From an uncultured Raoultella sp. (GTDB taxonomy: Bacteria; Pseudomonadota; Gammaproteobacteria; Enterobacterales; Enterobacteriaceae): a stretch of DNA of 47,806 nucleotides. A model generated the notes under the pieces. It was not told the origin of the DNA. It was given only the letters and a program-made list of their open reading frames with translations, and did not search any database. Position numbers and translations under genes: made by a program. How positions within the stretch are numbered: position 1 is the stretch's first letter; every line of letters starts with the position of its first letter. Positions 28,388-37,038 of the stretch are shown here, piece by piece. Location: assembly GCA_900759445.1 (NCBI GenBank), contig CAAEVH010000051.1:1-47806 (forward strand), read 5' to 3'.

Positions 28388-30214
28388 CTACTCATCTTCA
28401 CCATCGATATGCGCACGAATCAGCGCCATAAACTCTTTCCCGAAACGCTCAAGTTTACGCGTGCCCACGCCGTTCACGCTCAGCATCTCACCGGCGGTCA
28501 TCGGCGACTGCTCCGCCATTTCGATCAGCGTCGCGTCGTTGAACACCACGTACGGCGGGATATTCTCTTCATCGGCGATCGCTTTACGCAGTTTGCGCAG
28601 CTTGGCAAACAGCTTGCGATCGTAATTGCCGCCGAAGGATTTTTGCATCGCCTTCGGCTTCAGCGCCACGATACGCGGAACCGCCAGCTGCAGCGGCACC
28701 TCGCCGCGCAGCACCGGACGCGCTGCCTCGGTTAGCTGCAGCGCCGAGTGCTGCGCGATATTCTGCGTCACCAGACCGAGGTGAATCAGCTGGCGAATCA
28801 CGCTCACCCAGTGTTCATGGCTCTGCTCGCGGCCGATGCCGTACACCGGCAGCTTGTCATGCGCCATTTCACGAATGCGCTGATTGTTGGCCCCGCGCAG
28901 CACTTCAACCACGTAGCCCATACCAAACCGCTGATTGACGCGGTAAATCGTCGACAGCGCTTTGCGCGCGTCCATTAATCCGTCGTACTGCTTCGGCGGA
29001 TCGAGGCAGATATCGCAGTTGCCGCATGCTTCCTGGCGCCCTTCGCCAAAATAGTTGAGCAGCACCAGACGGCGGCAGGTTTGCGCTTCGGCAAACGCCC
29101 CCATCGCGTTCAGCTTGTGGCGCTCAATATCCTGCAGCGGCCCGGCAGGTTTCTCCTCCAGACAGCGACGCAGCCACGCCATATCGGCCGGATCGTAAAA
29201 CAGCATCGCTTCCGCCGGCAGGCCATCACGACCGGCGCGACCGGTTTCCTGGTAGTAGGATTCAATATTGCGTGGAATGTCGAAGTGCACCACAAAGCGG
29301 ACGTTGGGTTTATTGATCCCCATGCCGAAAGCGACCGTGGCCACCACGATTTGCAGATCGTCGCGCTGAAATTTCTCCTGCACATCCGCACGCACGTCGT
29401 TCTCCAGCCCGGCATGGTAGGCCGCCGCGCTGATCCCGCGACTTTGCAGGCGTGCGGCGGTATCTTCCACTTTCGAACGGCTGTTGCAGTAGATAATGCC
29501 CGATTTTCCGCGCTGGTCCTGCACGTAGCGCATCAGCTGATCGAGCGGTTTAAACTTCTCCATCAGCATGTAGCGGATGTTCGGGCGATCGAAGCTGCTG
29601 ACCTGAATCAGCGGGTCATTCAGCCCCAGCAGGCGCACGATATCGCGGCGGGTGGTGTCATCGGCGGTGGCGGTTAACGCCATAAACGGGATCTGCGGCA
29701 CACGCTGGCGCAGCTGGCCCAGGGCGGCATATTCCGGCCGGAAATCATGACCCCATTGGGAAATACAGTGCGCTTCATCCACCGCCACCATTGCCAGGTT
29801 CCAGTGGCTGAGATGCTCAAGGAAGTTATCCAGCATCAAACGCTCGGGGGCGATATACAGCAGGCGAATCTGCCCGCTGCGACAGCCGGCCATGACTTCC
29901 TGCTGCTGTTCGCGGCTTTGGGTCGAGTTCAGACAGGCGGCGGCCACGCCGTTCGCCAGCAGTTGGTCGACCTGATCTTTCATCAGCGAGATCAGCGGCG
30001 ATACCACCACCGTCAGGCCACCCAGCACCAGCGCGGGCACCTGATAGCACAGCGATTTGCCGCCGCCGGTCGGCATGACGACCAGGCAGTCACGCCCGCC
30101 TAACGCCGTGTCGATAATGGTTTCCTGGCCCGGGCGAAACTGCTGGTAGCCGAAGGTTTCCTGTAAAACCTGCTTTGCCAGCAATGTTTGATTCAATACT
30201 TCCGCCTGCGCCAC
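28388..30214 (-). CDS. recQ: ATP-dependent DNA helicase RecQ
   Basis: A 608-residue 3'-5' superfamily 2 helicase acting in RecF-pathway recombination and fork repair. Walker A is MPTGGGKSLC (K53), motif II is VDEAH at 145-149 with the aromatic-rich loop SQWGHDFRPEY, and motif VI is YYQETGRAGRDG. Then follow the RecQ-Ct zinc module (CRRLVLLNYFG...CGNCDICL), a winged helix, and an HRDC domain (about 525-605) ending the protein. Length is one residue less than E. coli RecQ. It is separated from pldA by a terminator. Confidence 0.98.
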   Translation of the reverse strand: MAQAEVLNQTLLAKQVLQETFGYQQFRPGQETIIDTALGGRDCLVVMPTGGGKSLCYQVPALVLGGLTVVVSPLISLMKDQVDQLLANGVAAACLNSTQSREQQQEVMAGCRSGQIRLLYIAPERLMLDNFLEHLSHWNLAMVAVDEAHCISQWGHDFRPEYAALGQLRQRVPQIPFMALTATADDTTRRDIVRLLGLNDPLIQVSSFDRPNIRYMLMEKFKPLDQLMRYVQDQRGKSGIIYCNSRSKVEDTAARLQSRGISAAAYHAGLENDVRADVQEKFQRDDLQIVVATVAFGMGINKPNVRFVVHFDIPRNIESYYQETGRAGRDGLPAEAMLFYDPADMAWLRRCLEEKPAGPLQDIERHKLNAMGAFAEAQTCRRLVLLNYFGEGRQEACGNCDICLDPPKQYDGLMDARKALSTIYRVNQRFGMGYVVEVLRGANNQRIREMAHDKLPVYGIGREQSHEHWVSVIRQLIHLGLVTQNIAQHSALQLTEAARPVLRGEVPLQLAVPRIVALKPKAMQKSFGGNYDRKLFAKLRKLRKAIADEENIPPYVVFNDATLIEMAEQSPMTAGEMLSVNGVGTRKLERFGKEFMALIRAHIDGEDE

Positions 30215-30231
30215 GTTGACCCCGTCTGCCT

Positions 30232-30261
30232 GAAAAGAAAACAGGCGCTATTTTCAGCGCC
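30232..30261 (-). terminator. Terminator between pldA and recQ
   Basis: On the minus strand GGCGCT (30256-30261) pairs with AGCGCC (30244-30249) around a 6-base loop, followed by TGTTTTCTTTTC. It follows pldA; some read-through into recQ is possible because recQ starts only 17 bases later. Confidence 0.85.
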
Positions 30262-30281
30262 AGTGAGCCAGAGTGCAACGA

Positions 30282-31154
30282 TTAAAACAGATCGTTAAGC
30301 GTCACGCCGACGCCGACGCGGGTCTGGTTAAAGTTATAATCGATAAGCGACTCGCCATAACCGCTGTAAACCTGGGTGTAGAAGCGCACATGGCGGGTAA
30401 TCGGATAGCTGACGCCGAGCTCCGCACCGCCGTAACCGGTGTTCCAGTTATATTGCCCCTGGGCGCTGAGGATCGCCTCACCTAACTGATACCCCACCTT
30501 CAGGCGGTAATGGCCCATATATTTGGTGATATCCGGGTTATCGTTGGTGCTGCCGACCACATACCAGGGTTTCACCTCCACCAGCCAGTTGCCATTTTGC
30601 GCCATCAGGCGGGCATACAGGCGGTTCCAGCTGCGGGAAGTGGGATCCGAGCGACCGTTCGAATCGTGGTTGTAACCCATTTCGACATCACGCAACGTCC
30701 AGCCGGCAAGCTGATAATCCGTAGCAAATCCCAAAAACAGCTGCGGTTCATAGTTGGTTTCACGAAACGGTGCGGACTCTTTGCTGTTGGAGAGCTGCCA
30801 CCAGGACTTCTGCGTATAGGATGCCCCGAGCAGCGAGTTCTCGCCGAGGATCCCTCGCCACAGCGGAAATGCCAGACTGAGCTGGAATTTGACTTCATCT
30901 TTGCGGGCATTTTCCGCCCAGTCATAGCTGGAGATCGCTTCCTTGTTGATGTCGCTACTCCACGTATAGAGCAGGTAGTTGCTCTCATAGGGATACAGCA
31001 AGAAAGGATTATCATGGTCCTGCAACAGGTTCGCGATAATGCTACCGCGTACCGCCGGTTTATCATGAACCGGCGGACTAACCGGCGCATCCTGCGCCAA
31101 AACGCCGGCCGGAAGCGCGCTCAGCGCTAACAGCCAGGCCAAAGAGATACGCAT
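30282..31154 (-). CDS. pldA: Outer membrane phospholipase A PldA
   Basis: A 290-residue outer-membrane beta-barrel (12 strands in E. coli OMPLA) that hydrolyses phospholipids reaching the outer leaflet. The signal peptide MRISLAWLLALSALPAGVLA is followed by Q21. Catalytic residues are H163 and S165 in YNHDSNGRSDPTSRSWNR with N177. The chain ends in phenylalanine (LNDLF), the usual BAM-recognition C-terminus. Activity needs Ca2+-dependent dimerisation in E. coli. It is monocistronic with its own terminator and divergent from yigI. Confidence 0.97.
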   Translation of the reverse strand: MRISLAWLLALSALPAGVLAQDAPVSPPVHDKPAVRGSIIANLLQDHDNPFLLYPYESNYLLYTWSSDINKEAISSYDWAENARKDEVKFQLSLAFPLWRGILGENSLLGASYTQKSWWQLSNSKESAPFRETNYEPQLFLGFATDYQLAGWTLRDVEMGYNHDSNGRSDPTSRSWNRLYARLMAQNGNWLVEVKPWYVVGSTNDNPDITKYMGHYRLKVGYQLGEAILSAQGQYNWNTGYGGAELGVSYPITRHVRFYTQVYSGYGESLIDYNFNQTRVGVGVTLNDLF

Positions 31155-31310
31155 TACTGTTCTCCTGAATGAGTGATTTTTATTTCTGTTTTATCCCGCA
31201 TCCATTCTACCTGTTTACCGCCATCCTGCCCGGTTATCCGCTCTGAAAGTGGCAATCGCCGTTTCAGAAGCATAAAATCAACATTTTATTAACGAATGGA
31301 TACAATTGTC

Positions 31311-31775
31311 ATGTCTGAACTCACTGCCGACGCCGTCCTTAAGCTGGTGGGCGAAATCTTTGTTTACCATATGCCGTTTAATCGCGCCTTAGGATTGAAG
31401 CTGGAGCGTTATGAAAAAGAGTTTGCCCAACTTAGCTTCAAAAATCAGCCGATGATGGTCGGTAACTGGGCGCAGAGCATTCTGCACGGCGGAGTGATTG
31501 CCTCCGCGCTGGACGTCGCCGCCGGGCTGGTGTGCGTAGGCAGTACGCTGACCCGCCATAACACCATCACCGAAGAAGAGCTACGCCAGCGTCTGTCGCG
31601 CATGGGAACCATCGATCTGCGCGTCGACTATCTGCGCCCCGGACGCGGCGAGCACTTTACCGCCACCAGCAGCCTGCTACGCGCCGGGAATAAGGTCGCG
31701 GTCGCCCGCGTGGAGTTGCATAACGAAGAGCAGGTCTATATCGCCAGCGCCACGGCGACGTATATGGTGGGTTGA
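31311..31775 (+). CDS. yigI: Acyl-CoA thioesterase YigI (hotdog fold)
   Basis: A 154-residue hotdog-fold thioesterase of the PaaI/YigI type. [21 protein letters not shown] (quoted in part: [15 protein letters not shown]) is the substrate-binding and catalytic helix, and [21 protein letters not shown] the sheet edge. E. coli YigI has been described as a medium/long-chain acyl-CoA thioesterase. The start is uncertain: ATG 31311 agrees with E. coli, ATG 31296 would add five residues, and neither has a strong ribosome-binding site. It is divergent from pldA and precedes rarD by 49 bases. Confidence 0.92.
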   Translation: MSELTADAVLKLVGEIFVYHMPFNRALGLKLERYEKEFAQLSFKNQPMMVGNWAQSILHGGVIASALDVAAGLVCVGSTLTRHNTITEEELRQRLSRMGTIDLRVDYLRPGRGEHFTATSSLLRAGNKVAVARVELHNEEQVYIASATATYMVG

Positions 31776-31824
31776 TCGCGGTAAATAAAGTAACATCGTT
31801 GTTTTGGCGTAACGGATTTTACCG

Positions 31825-32718
31825 ATGGATGCAAAACAAACGCGGCTGGGGGTTATACTGGCTCTTGCCGCCTATTTTATCTGGGGCATCGCACCTGCCT
31901 ACTTCAAACTTATCTACTATGTTCCCGCCGATGAAATCCTGACGCATCGCGTGATCTGGTCATTCTTTTTTATGTTGGCGTTAATCAGCCTCAGCCACCA
32001 GTGGCCGCAGGTGAAAAAACTGCTGCATATGCCGCGCAAGATTTTCCTGCTGGCGCTGTCGGCAGTGCTGATTGGCGGCAACTGGCTGCTCTTCATCTGG
32101 GCGGTGAATAACCACCATATGCTGGAGGCCAGTCTCGGCTACTTCATTAACCCGCTGGTGAATATTGTGCTGGGGATGATTTTCCTCGGCGAGCGTTTTC
32201 GCCGCATGCAGTGGGTGGCGGTGCTGCTGGCCGTGTGCGGTGTGCTGGTACAGCTGTGGACCTTTGGTTCGCTGCCGGTTATCGGACTTGGGCTGGCCTT
32301 CAGCTTTGCCTTTTACGGGCTGCTGCGTAAAAAGATCGCCGTGGATGCACAAACCGGGATGTTAGTCGAAACCCTGTGGCTCCTTCCGGTCGCCGCCGTC
32401 TACCTGTTTGCCATCGCCGATAGCCCAACCAGCCATATGGGAGAGAACCCGTGGTCGCTGAACCTGCTGCTGATGGCGGCGGGCGTTGTCACCACGATTC
32501 CCCTGCTGTGCTTTACCGGCGCGGCAACCCGTCTGCGGCTCTCCACCCTGGGATTCTTCCAGTATATCGGCCCGACGCTGATGTTCCTGCTGGCGGTGAT
32601 CTTTTACGGCGAAGTTCCGGGGGCAGATAAGATGGTGACCTTCGCCTTTATCTGGGTGGCGCTGGCGGTCTTTATCGTCGATGCGCTGTATACCCAGCGC
32701 CGGCAACGCAGAGGATAG
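31825..32718 (+). CDS. rarD: EamA-family permease RarD
   Basis: A 297-residue inner-membrane protein with about ten helices, of the RarD subgroup of the EamA/DMT superfamily (called 'chloramphenicol-sensitive protein' in some annotations). Family blocks: YFIWGIAPAYFKLIYYV, HRVIWSFFFM, NHHMLEASLGYFINPL and GFFQYIGPTLMFLLAV. Its substrate is unknown. It follows yigI in the same direction. In E. coli K-12 yigF and yigG lie near here; neither is present, and only 58 bases containing a REP-like element separate rarD from corA. Confidence 0.93.
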   Translation: MDAKQTRLGVILALAAYFIWGIAPAYFKLIYYVPADEILTHRVIWSFFFMLALISLSHQWPQVKKLLHMPRKIFLLALSAVLIGGNWLLFIWAVNNHHMLEASLGYFINPLVNIVLGMIFLGERFRRMQWVAVLLAVCGVLVQLWTFGSLPVIGLGLAFSFAFYGLLRKKIAVDAQTGMLVETLWLLPVAAVYLFAIADSPTSHMGENPWSLNLLLMAAGVVTTIPLLCFTGAATRLRLSTLGFFQYIGPTLMFLLAVIFYGEVPGADKMVTFAFIWVALAVFIVDALYTQRRQRRG

Positions 32719-32735
32719 CCGACGCGGATATCCTG

Positions 32736-32766
32736 CCCGGATAAGACGGCAGCGCCGCTATCCGGG
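32736..32766. repeat. REP-like palindrome between convergent rarD and corA
   Basis: CCCGGATA (32736-32743) pairs with TATCCGGG (32759-32766), with GGCAGCGCCGC in the head; on the minus strand it reads GATAGCGGCG...CTTATCCGGGC, close to the enterobacterial REP consensus. Position between two convergent stop codons is typical of REP elements, where it can protect 3' ends of mRNA. Confidence 0.75.
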
Positions 32767-32776
32767 TGCTTATCCC

Positions 32777-33727
32777 CTACAGCCAGTTTTTACGCTTGAA
32801 GTAGAGATACGGCGCCAGGCCGGCGAGCATCATAAAGACGATCGCGCCGGGATAGCCAAAGCTCCAGTGCAGCTCCGGCATAAACTCAAAGTTCATCCCG
32901 TAGCTGGAAGCCACCAGCGTAGGCGGCAGAAAGACCACGGAAACCACCGAGAAGATCTTGATGATGCGGTTCTGCTCGATGTTGATAAAGCCCATCGCCG
33001 CCTGCATCAGGAAGTTGACCTTCTGGAACAGCGATTCGTTATGTGGCAGCAGGGATTCGATATCTCGCAGGATTTCGCGCGCCTGCTCCAGCTGTCCCGC
33101 AGGTAAACGCGCCTTGCGTACGAGGAAGTTCAGAGCGCGCTGGGTATCCATCAGACACAGACGGACCTTCCAGCCAATATCTTCCTGCTCGGCAAGCGTT
33201 GAGAGCGCATCGTCGTACTCATCGCCCTGACGACCTTCCATAATCACGCGGCTAAGTTTTTCCAGGTCGCTGTAGATATTTTCGATTTCATCCGCCAGCT
33301 GTTCGATTTTGGTTTCGAACAGATCCAGCAGCAGTTCATAGGCGTTGCCATCAACCATTAACTGGTTGCGAACGCGCATGCGATAGAGGCGAAATGCCGG
33401 CAATTCACGTTCGCGCAGGGTAAACAGGCGCCCTTCACGAATCGTAAATGCCACGGTGGAGTTACCGGCGTGATCCTCTGCATCTTCAAAAAAGAAAAAA
33501 GAGTGAATGTGTAAACCGTCTTCATCTTCGAAGAAACGCGCCGATGCTTCGATATCTTCCAGTTCCGGGCGCGTTGCCAGGTTCTGACCCAATTCCGTCT
33601 GCACGCGGCTTCGTTCTTCGTCGTCGGGCTCGACCAGATCGACCCACACCGAACTGGCGAGATGTTTGATCTCATCAGCTTCCAGGCGTGTTAAACGATT
33701 ATTTTCCAGTTGAAATGCGCTCAGCAT
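32777..33727 (-). CDS. corA: Magnesium/cobalt transporter CorA
   Basis: A 316-residue pentameric Mg2+ channel, also passing Co2+ and Ni2+. A large acidic cytoplasmic domain (about 1-255) precedes two C-terminal membrane helices; the YGMN selectivity motif ([10 protein letters not shown]) lies at the end of the first and the basic tail YFKRKNWL ends the protein. The ATG at 33727 gives [10 protein letters not shown] and the E. coli length; the GTCCC before it offers only a GGGAGT ribosome-binding site. It is preceded by a roughly 230-base structured leader with its own promoter. Confidence 0.97.
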   Translation of the reverse strand: MLSAFQLENNRLTRLEADEIKHLASSVWVDLVEPDDEERSRVQTELGQNLATRPELEDIEASARFFEDEDGLHIHSFFFFEDAEDHAGNSTVAFTIREGRLFTLRERELPAFRLYRMRVRNQLMVDGNAYELLLDLFETKIEQLADEIENIYSDLEKLSRVIMEGRQGDEYDDALSTLAEQEDIGWKVRLCLMDTQRALNFLVRKARLPAGQLEQAREILRDIESLLPHNESLFQKVNFLMQAAMGFINIEQNRIIKIFSVVSVVFLPPTLVASSYGMNFEFMPELHWSFGYPGAIVFMMLAGLAPYLYFKRKNWL

Positions 33728-33993
33728 GACCGGGACTCCCAATGCAAAAAAATTATCGGACAGTTCGGTGGGCACACAGAAACAATTTGGGTTTCAGACC
33801 ATTAAGCCTGACTCAGAGCGACGGGTATGACGGGTCGCTGACAACCGCTAAGGCTATCAGCATAAGAGGATAGCCTTAGGAGTTGTTCCTGACGGACAGG
33901 AAGTTGAGCCAGCATCTACTGGGTGTGTCCAAGGCGAATGTCCTCTTAGCGTAATCGTGCGCGCATGTTACGCCAGCACAAAAACGGCGTCAA
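33728..33993 (-). promoter_or_regulatory. corA promoter and long structured 5' leader
   Basis: On the minus strand TTGACG (33988-33993), a 17-base spacer and TAACAT (33965-33970) form a good promoter; the start should be near 33958, giving a leader of about 230 bases. It contains a strong stem CTAAGGCTAT (33870-33879) with ATAGCCTTAG (33848-33857), a small CCTG/CAGG hairpin just before it and AGCGAC/GTCGCT after it. In Salmonella the corA leader couples translation of a short ORF, corL, to Rho-dependent termination according to Mg2+. The remaining uvrD-corA gap (33994-34080) holds only A/T-rich sequence. Confidence 0.7.
33813..33863 (-). CDS. corL: Candidate corA leader peptide (CorL-like), 16 residues
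   Basis: ATG at 33861-33863 begins a 16-residue frame, MLIALAVVSDPSYPSL, then TGA. The ATG lies in the 12-base loop of the strong leader hairpin; AAGG (inside the stem's first arm) is about 10 bases upstream as a weak ribosome-binding site. Length and location agree with what I recall of Salmonella corL, but I could not compare sequences. A second, overlapping frame of 37 codons in another register runs 33915-33802 (starts MLAQLPVRQEQLL); it is a less likely alternative. Confidence 0.45.
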   Translation of the reverse strand: MLIALAVVSDPSYPSL

Positions 33994-34080
33994 CACGCAA
34001 CGGAACGCTAAAGAGCAAATCCTGCCCTTTAGCATATAAGGCTAGCAGATTATTACAAAAAAACGATATTTTTCTTACTG

Positions 34081-36243
34081 TTACACTGTTTCCAGCCGGG
34101 CATAGGCCGCCACTAACCATTTAATACCTTGCCCCTGGAAGGCGACCTGCAAACGGCTATGCTCGCCGCTGCCTTCCAGATTCACGATGGTGCCTTCGCC
34201 AAACTTCGGATGGCGTACGCGCTGGCCCAGTTTATAACCGGTATCGTTTTCCGCCATCGGCGTCCCCATCCGCTGATGGCTGACCGGACGACTCACCGTT
34301 GCGCGCAGGCGTACCTCTTCTACACAGGCTTCCGGCAGCTCGCCGATAAAGCGCGACGGGCGATGGTAAACCTCTTTGCCGTACAGACGGCGGGTTTCTG
34401 CATAGGTGAGAGTCAGTTTCTGCATCGCGCGCGTCACGCCGACGTAAGCCAGGCGACGCTCCTCTTCCAGCCGGCCGCCTTCATCCAGCGCCATCTGGCT
34501 CGGGAACATCCCCTCTTCCACGCCAACGATAAACACCTGCGGAAACTCCAGACCTTTCGCCGAGTGCAGCGTCATCAGCTGCACCGCATCCTGCCAGGTA
34601 TCCGCCTGCCCTTCCCCCGCCTCCAGCGCGGCGTGAGAGAGGAAGGCCTGCAGCGGCATTAAATCCTCATCTTCATCGTTGTAGCTGAACTGGCGCGTTG
34701 CCGTCACCAGCTCCTCTAAGTTTTCGATGCGCGTCTGGCCTTTCTCGCCCTTTTCCTGCTCGTACATCATCCGCAGGCCGGAATCGTTAATCACCCGGTC
34801 GGTCTGCACGTGCAGCGGCATATCCGCCGTCTCCTGCGCCAGGGCGTCAATCAGCTCCATAAAGCGCTGCAGCGCGCTGGCGGCGCGGCCAGCCAGGACT
34901 TTATCCTTCAGCAGCTCGCGACAAGCCTGCCACAGCGTTAGCTGACGGTCGCGCGAGGTCTGGCGCACCACGTCCAGCGTGCGGTCGCCGATACCGCGGG
35001 TGGGCGTATTCACCACGCGCTCAAACGCCGCATCGTCGTTACGGTTGGCAATCAGACGCAGATAGGAGAGCGCATCTTTGATCTCCTGGCGTTCGAAGAA
35101 GCGCATGCCGCCATAGATACGGTACGGCATGCTGGCCTGCAGCAGCGCCTCTTCCAGCACGCGCGACTGGGCGTTGCTGCGGTAGAGAATGGCGCATTGC
35201 TCAAGCGCCCCGCCGTTCTCCTGCCAGGTTTTGATACGGTTGACGACAAAGCGCGCTTCATCGAGATCGTTAAACGCGCAATAGAGGGAGATCGGTTCGC
35301 CGTCGGCGCCGTCGGTCCACAGTTTCTTACCCAGACGCCCGCTGTTGTTTTCAATCAGGGCGTTAGCGGCGCTCAGGATATTGCTGGTCGAGCGGTAGTT
35401 CTGCTCGAGGCGGATGGTCTGCGCGCCGGGGAAATCGGTGAGAAAGCGCTGAATATTCTCAACCTGGGCGCCGCGCCAGCCGTAGATCGACTGGTCATCA
35501 TCCCCCACGATCATCACTTTGCCGCTATCGCCCGCCAGCAGGCGGATCCACGCGTACTGAATGTTGTTGGTATCCTGAAACTCATCCACGAGGATATTGG
35601 TGAAGCGTTCGCGGTAGTGCTGGAGAATATGCGGTTTATTGAGCCACAGCTCGTGCGCACGCAGCAGCAGCTCGGCAAAGTCCACCAGACCAGCGCGATC
35701 GCAGGCTTCCTGATAGGCCTGATAAACCTTCTGCCAGGTCTGTTCCACCGGGTTGCCGTAACTCTGAATATGATGCGGGCGCAGCCCTTCGTCTTTCTGG
35801 CTGTTGATGTACCACATCGCCTGACGCGGCGGCCACTGCTTCTCGTCGAGGTTCATGGCTTTAATCAGGCGCTTCAGCAGGCGCAGCTGATCTTCGCTAT
35901 CGAGGATCTGAAAATCCTGCGGCAGGTTTGCGTCCAGATGGTGGGCCCGCAGCAGGCGATGCGCCAGCCCATGGAAGGTGCCGACCCACATGCCGCCCTG
36001 GGTCGTCCCCATCAGCTGGCCGATACGATGGCGCATCTCCGCCGCCGCTTTGTTGGTAAAGGTCACCGCCATGATGGAATACGGCGAGCAGTTTTCTACG
36101 CTCAGCAGCCAGGCAATACGGTGTACCAGAACGCGCGTCTTACCGCTGCCCGCTCCCGCCAGAACCAGCATATTGGTGCGTGAAGCGGCTACGGCTTCAC
36201 GCTGTTTATCATTGAGGCTGTCGAGCAGGTAAGAAACGTCCAT
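34081..36243 (-). CDS. uvrD: DNA helicase II UvrD
   Basis: A 720-residue superfamily 1A 3'-5' helicase acting in nucleotide excision repair, mismatch repair and RecA-filament removal. Walker A is GAGSGKT (30-36), motif II is VDEFQDTN, motif III DDDQSIYGWRGA, motif IV EQNYRST, and motif VI YVGVTRAMQKL. The disordered then Tudor-like C-terminus (about 650-720) ends VAAYARLETV and in E. coli binds RNA polymerase. ATG 36243 gives the E. coli start MDVSYLL. A LexA box lies 51 bases upstream, and a hairpin lies between them. Confidence 0.98.
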   Translation of the reverse strand: MDVSYLLDSLNDKQREAVAASRTNMLVLAGAGSGKTRVLVHRIAWLLSVENCSPYSIMAVTFTNKAAAEMRHRIGQLMGTTQGGMWVGTFHGLAHRLLRAHHLDANLPQDFQILDSEDQLRLLKRLIKAMNLDEKQWPPRQAMWYINSQKDEGLRPHHIQSYGNPVEQTWQKVYQAYQEACDRAGLVDFAELLLRAHELWLNKPHILQHYRERFTNILVDEFQDTNNIQYAWIRLLAGDSGKVMIVGDDDQSIYGWRGAQVENIQRFLTDFPGAQTIRLEQNYRSTSNILSAANALIENNSGRLGKKLWTDGADGEPISLYCAFNDLDEARFVVNRIKTWQENGGALEQCAILYRSNAQSRVLEEALLQASMPYRIYGGMRFFERQEIKDALSYLRLIANRNDDAAFERVVNTPTRGIGDRTLDVVRQTSRDRQLTLWQACRELLKDKVLAGRAASALQRFMELIDALAQETADMPLHVQTDRVINDSGLRMMYEQEKGEKGQTRIENLEELVTATRQFSYNDEDEDLMPLQAFLSHAALEAGEGQADTWQDAVQLMTLHSAKGLEFPQVFIVGVEEGMFPSQMALDEGGRLEEERRLAYVGVTRAMQKLTLTYAETRRLYGKEVYHRPSRFIGELPEACVEEVRLRATVSRPVSHQRMGTPMAENDTGYKLGQRVRHPKFGEGTIVNLEGSGEHSRLQVAFQGQGIKWLVAAYARLETV

Positions 36244-36263
36244 TGGCACCGCCGGAAATGAGC

Positions 36264-36291
36264 TGCCCGGCAACGCATCGTCTACCGGGCA
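36264..36291 (-). other. Hairpin in the uvrD leader
   Basis: TGCCCGG (36264-36270) and CCGGGCA (36285-36291) form a 7-bp stem with a 14-base loop, positioned between the LexA box and the uvrD start. E. coli uvrD has been reported to carry a transcription attenuator between promoter and gene. No T-run follows (GCTCATTTCC on the minus strand), so function is unproven; the arms also resemble half of a REP element. Confidence 0.5.
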
Positions 36292-36293
36292 TA

Positions 36294-36309
36294 CTGTTAA
36301 TATATACAG
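36294..36309. promoter_or_regulatory. LexA (SOS) box upstream of uvrD
   Basis: CTGTTAATATATACAG fits the SOS box CTG-N10-CAG with a T/A-alternating core, one of the better consensus forms. It lies in the short gap between yigB and uvrD, making uvrD separately inducible by DNA damage even though it is the last gene of the lptM-dapF-yigA-xerC-yigB-uvrD group. Confidence 0.92.
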
Positions 36310-36321
36310 AACTAGTGGTGA

Positions 36322-37038
36322 TTATATCAGCGAGGTCAGAGATGCCAACCGTGAAATTTCAATGTGTGGCAGCAGGCGGCTGTCGGTCGCGCGCATCAGA
36401 TCGGCCCCCTGCGGCTTGATCCAGCAGGCCTGCATGCCGCAGCGAATAGCGCCCGCGACATCGGTGGTCAGATCATCCCCCACGTGGAGTATCTGATCCA
36501 GCGGCAAATCAAGACGCTCCGCCGCCAGATGGTACATATCAGCAAAGGGTTTCGATCGCCCGTCCGGACCAGCACGCAGAACAAAACGGAAATAGTCGCT
36601 CAAACCAAAGAGTTCGGGCTGCGCGTTGCCGTTGGTCACCGCCACCAGCGGCCATTTCTCCGCCAGCGCGGCCAGCGTATCGTGAGTTTCCTGCGGCACG
36701 TCGATCAAACTACGCCAGTGGGCAAAATTCGCCATTGCCGCATCCGCGCCCTCGGCAGCCTGCCCGGCAGAGAGTCCGGCATTCGTCATCCCCAGCACCA
36801 GCGCGCGGCGGCGCCACTCGGTGACGTCGTGGTAAATCTCGGGCTCGCTCTCCAGCAGCGTCTGGCGCAGCCGCTGCAGCTCGTTGGCATCAAACTGGCT
36901 CAGTGACGGATGGTAGCTGCGCACAAAGGCCAGCGACTCCTGCAGCGTCCGGTCGATGACCGGGCGGTTGTCGTAAAGGGTATCGTCCAGGTCAAACGTC
37001 AGTGCAGAAATTTGGCCCAGCGGTCGGTAAAAACGCAT
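36322..37038 (-). CDS. yigB: 5-amino-6-(5-phospho-D-ribitylamino)uracil phosphatase YigB (HAD family)
   Basis: A 238-residue HAD-superfamily subfamily IA phosphatase; E. coli YigB can supply the missing dephosphorylation step of riboflavin synthesis and also acts on FMN. Motif I is FDLDDTLYD (about 15-23), motif II VAVTNGN, motif III the lysine in [10 protein letters not shown], motif [16 protein letters not shown]. Its ATG overlaps the xerC stop by one base (TAATG, 37036-37040), indicating translational coupling. The LexA box of uvrD follows. Confidence 0.94.
   Translation of the reverse strand: MRFYRPLGQISALTFDLDDTLYDNRPVIDRTLQESLAFVRSYHPSLSQFDANELQRLRQTLLESEPEIYHDVTEWRRRALVLGMTNAGLSAGQAAEGADAAMANFAHWRSLIDVPQETHDTLAALAEKWPLVAVTNGNAQPELFGLSDYFRFVLRAGPDGRSKPFADMYHLAAERLDLPLDQILHVGDDLTTDVAGAIRCGMQACWIKPQGADLMRATDSRLLPHIEISRLASLTSLI

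Noticed and set aside
33802..33915. 37-codon frame in the corA leader as a gene of its own
   Set aside because: It has no ribosome-binding site and overlaps the better-placed 16-residue frame; kept only as an alternative in the corL entry.
35197..36183. 328-codon open frame antisense to uvrD
   Set aside because: Shadow of a strongly conserved gene, no promoter or ribosome-binding site.
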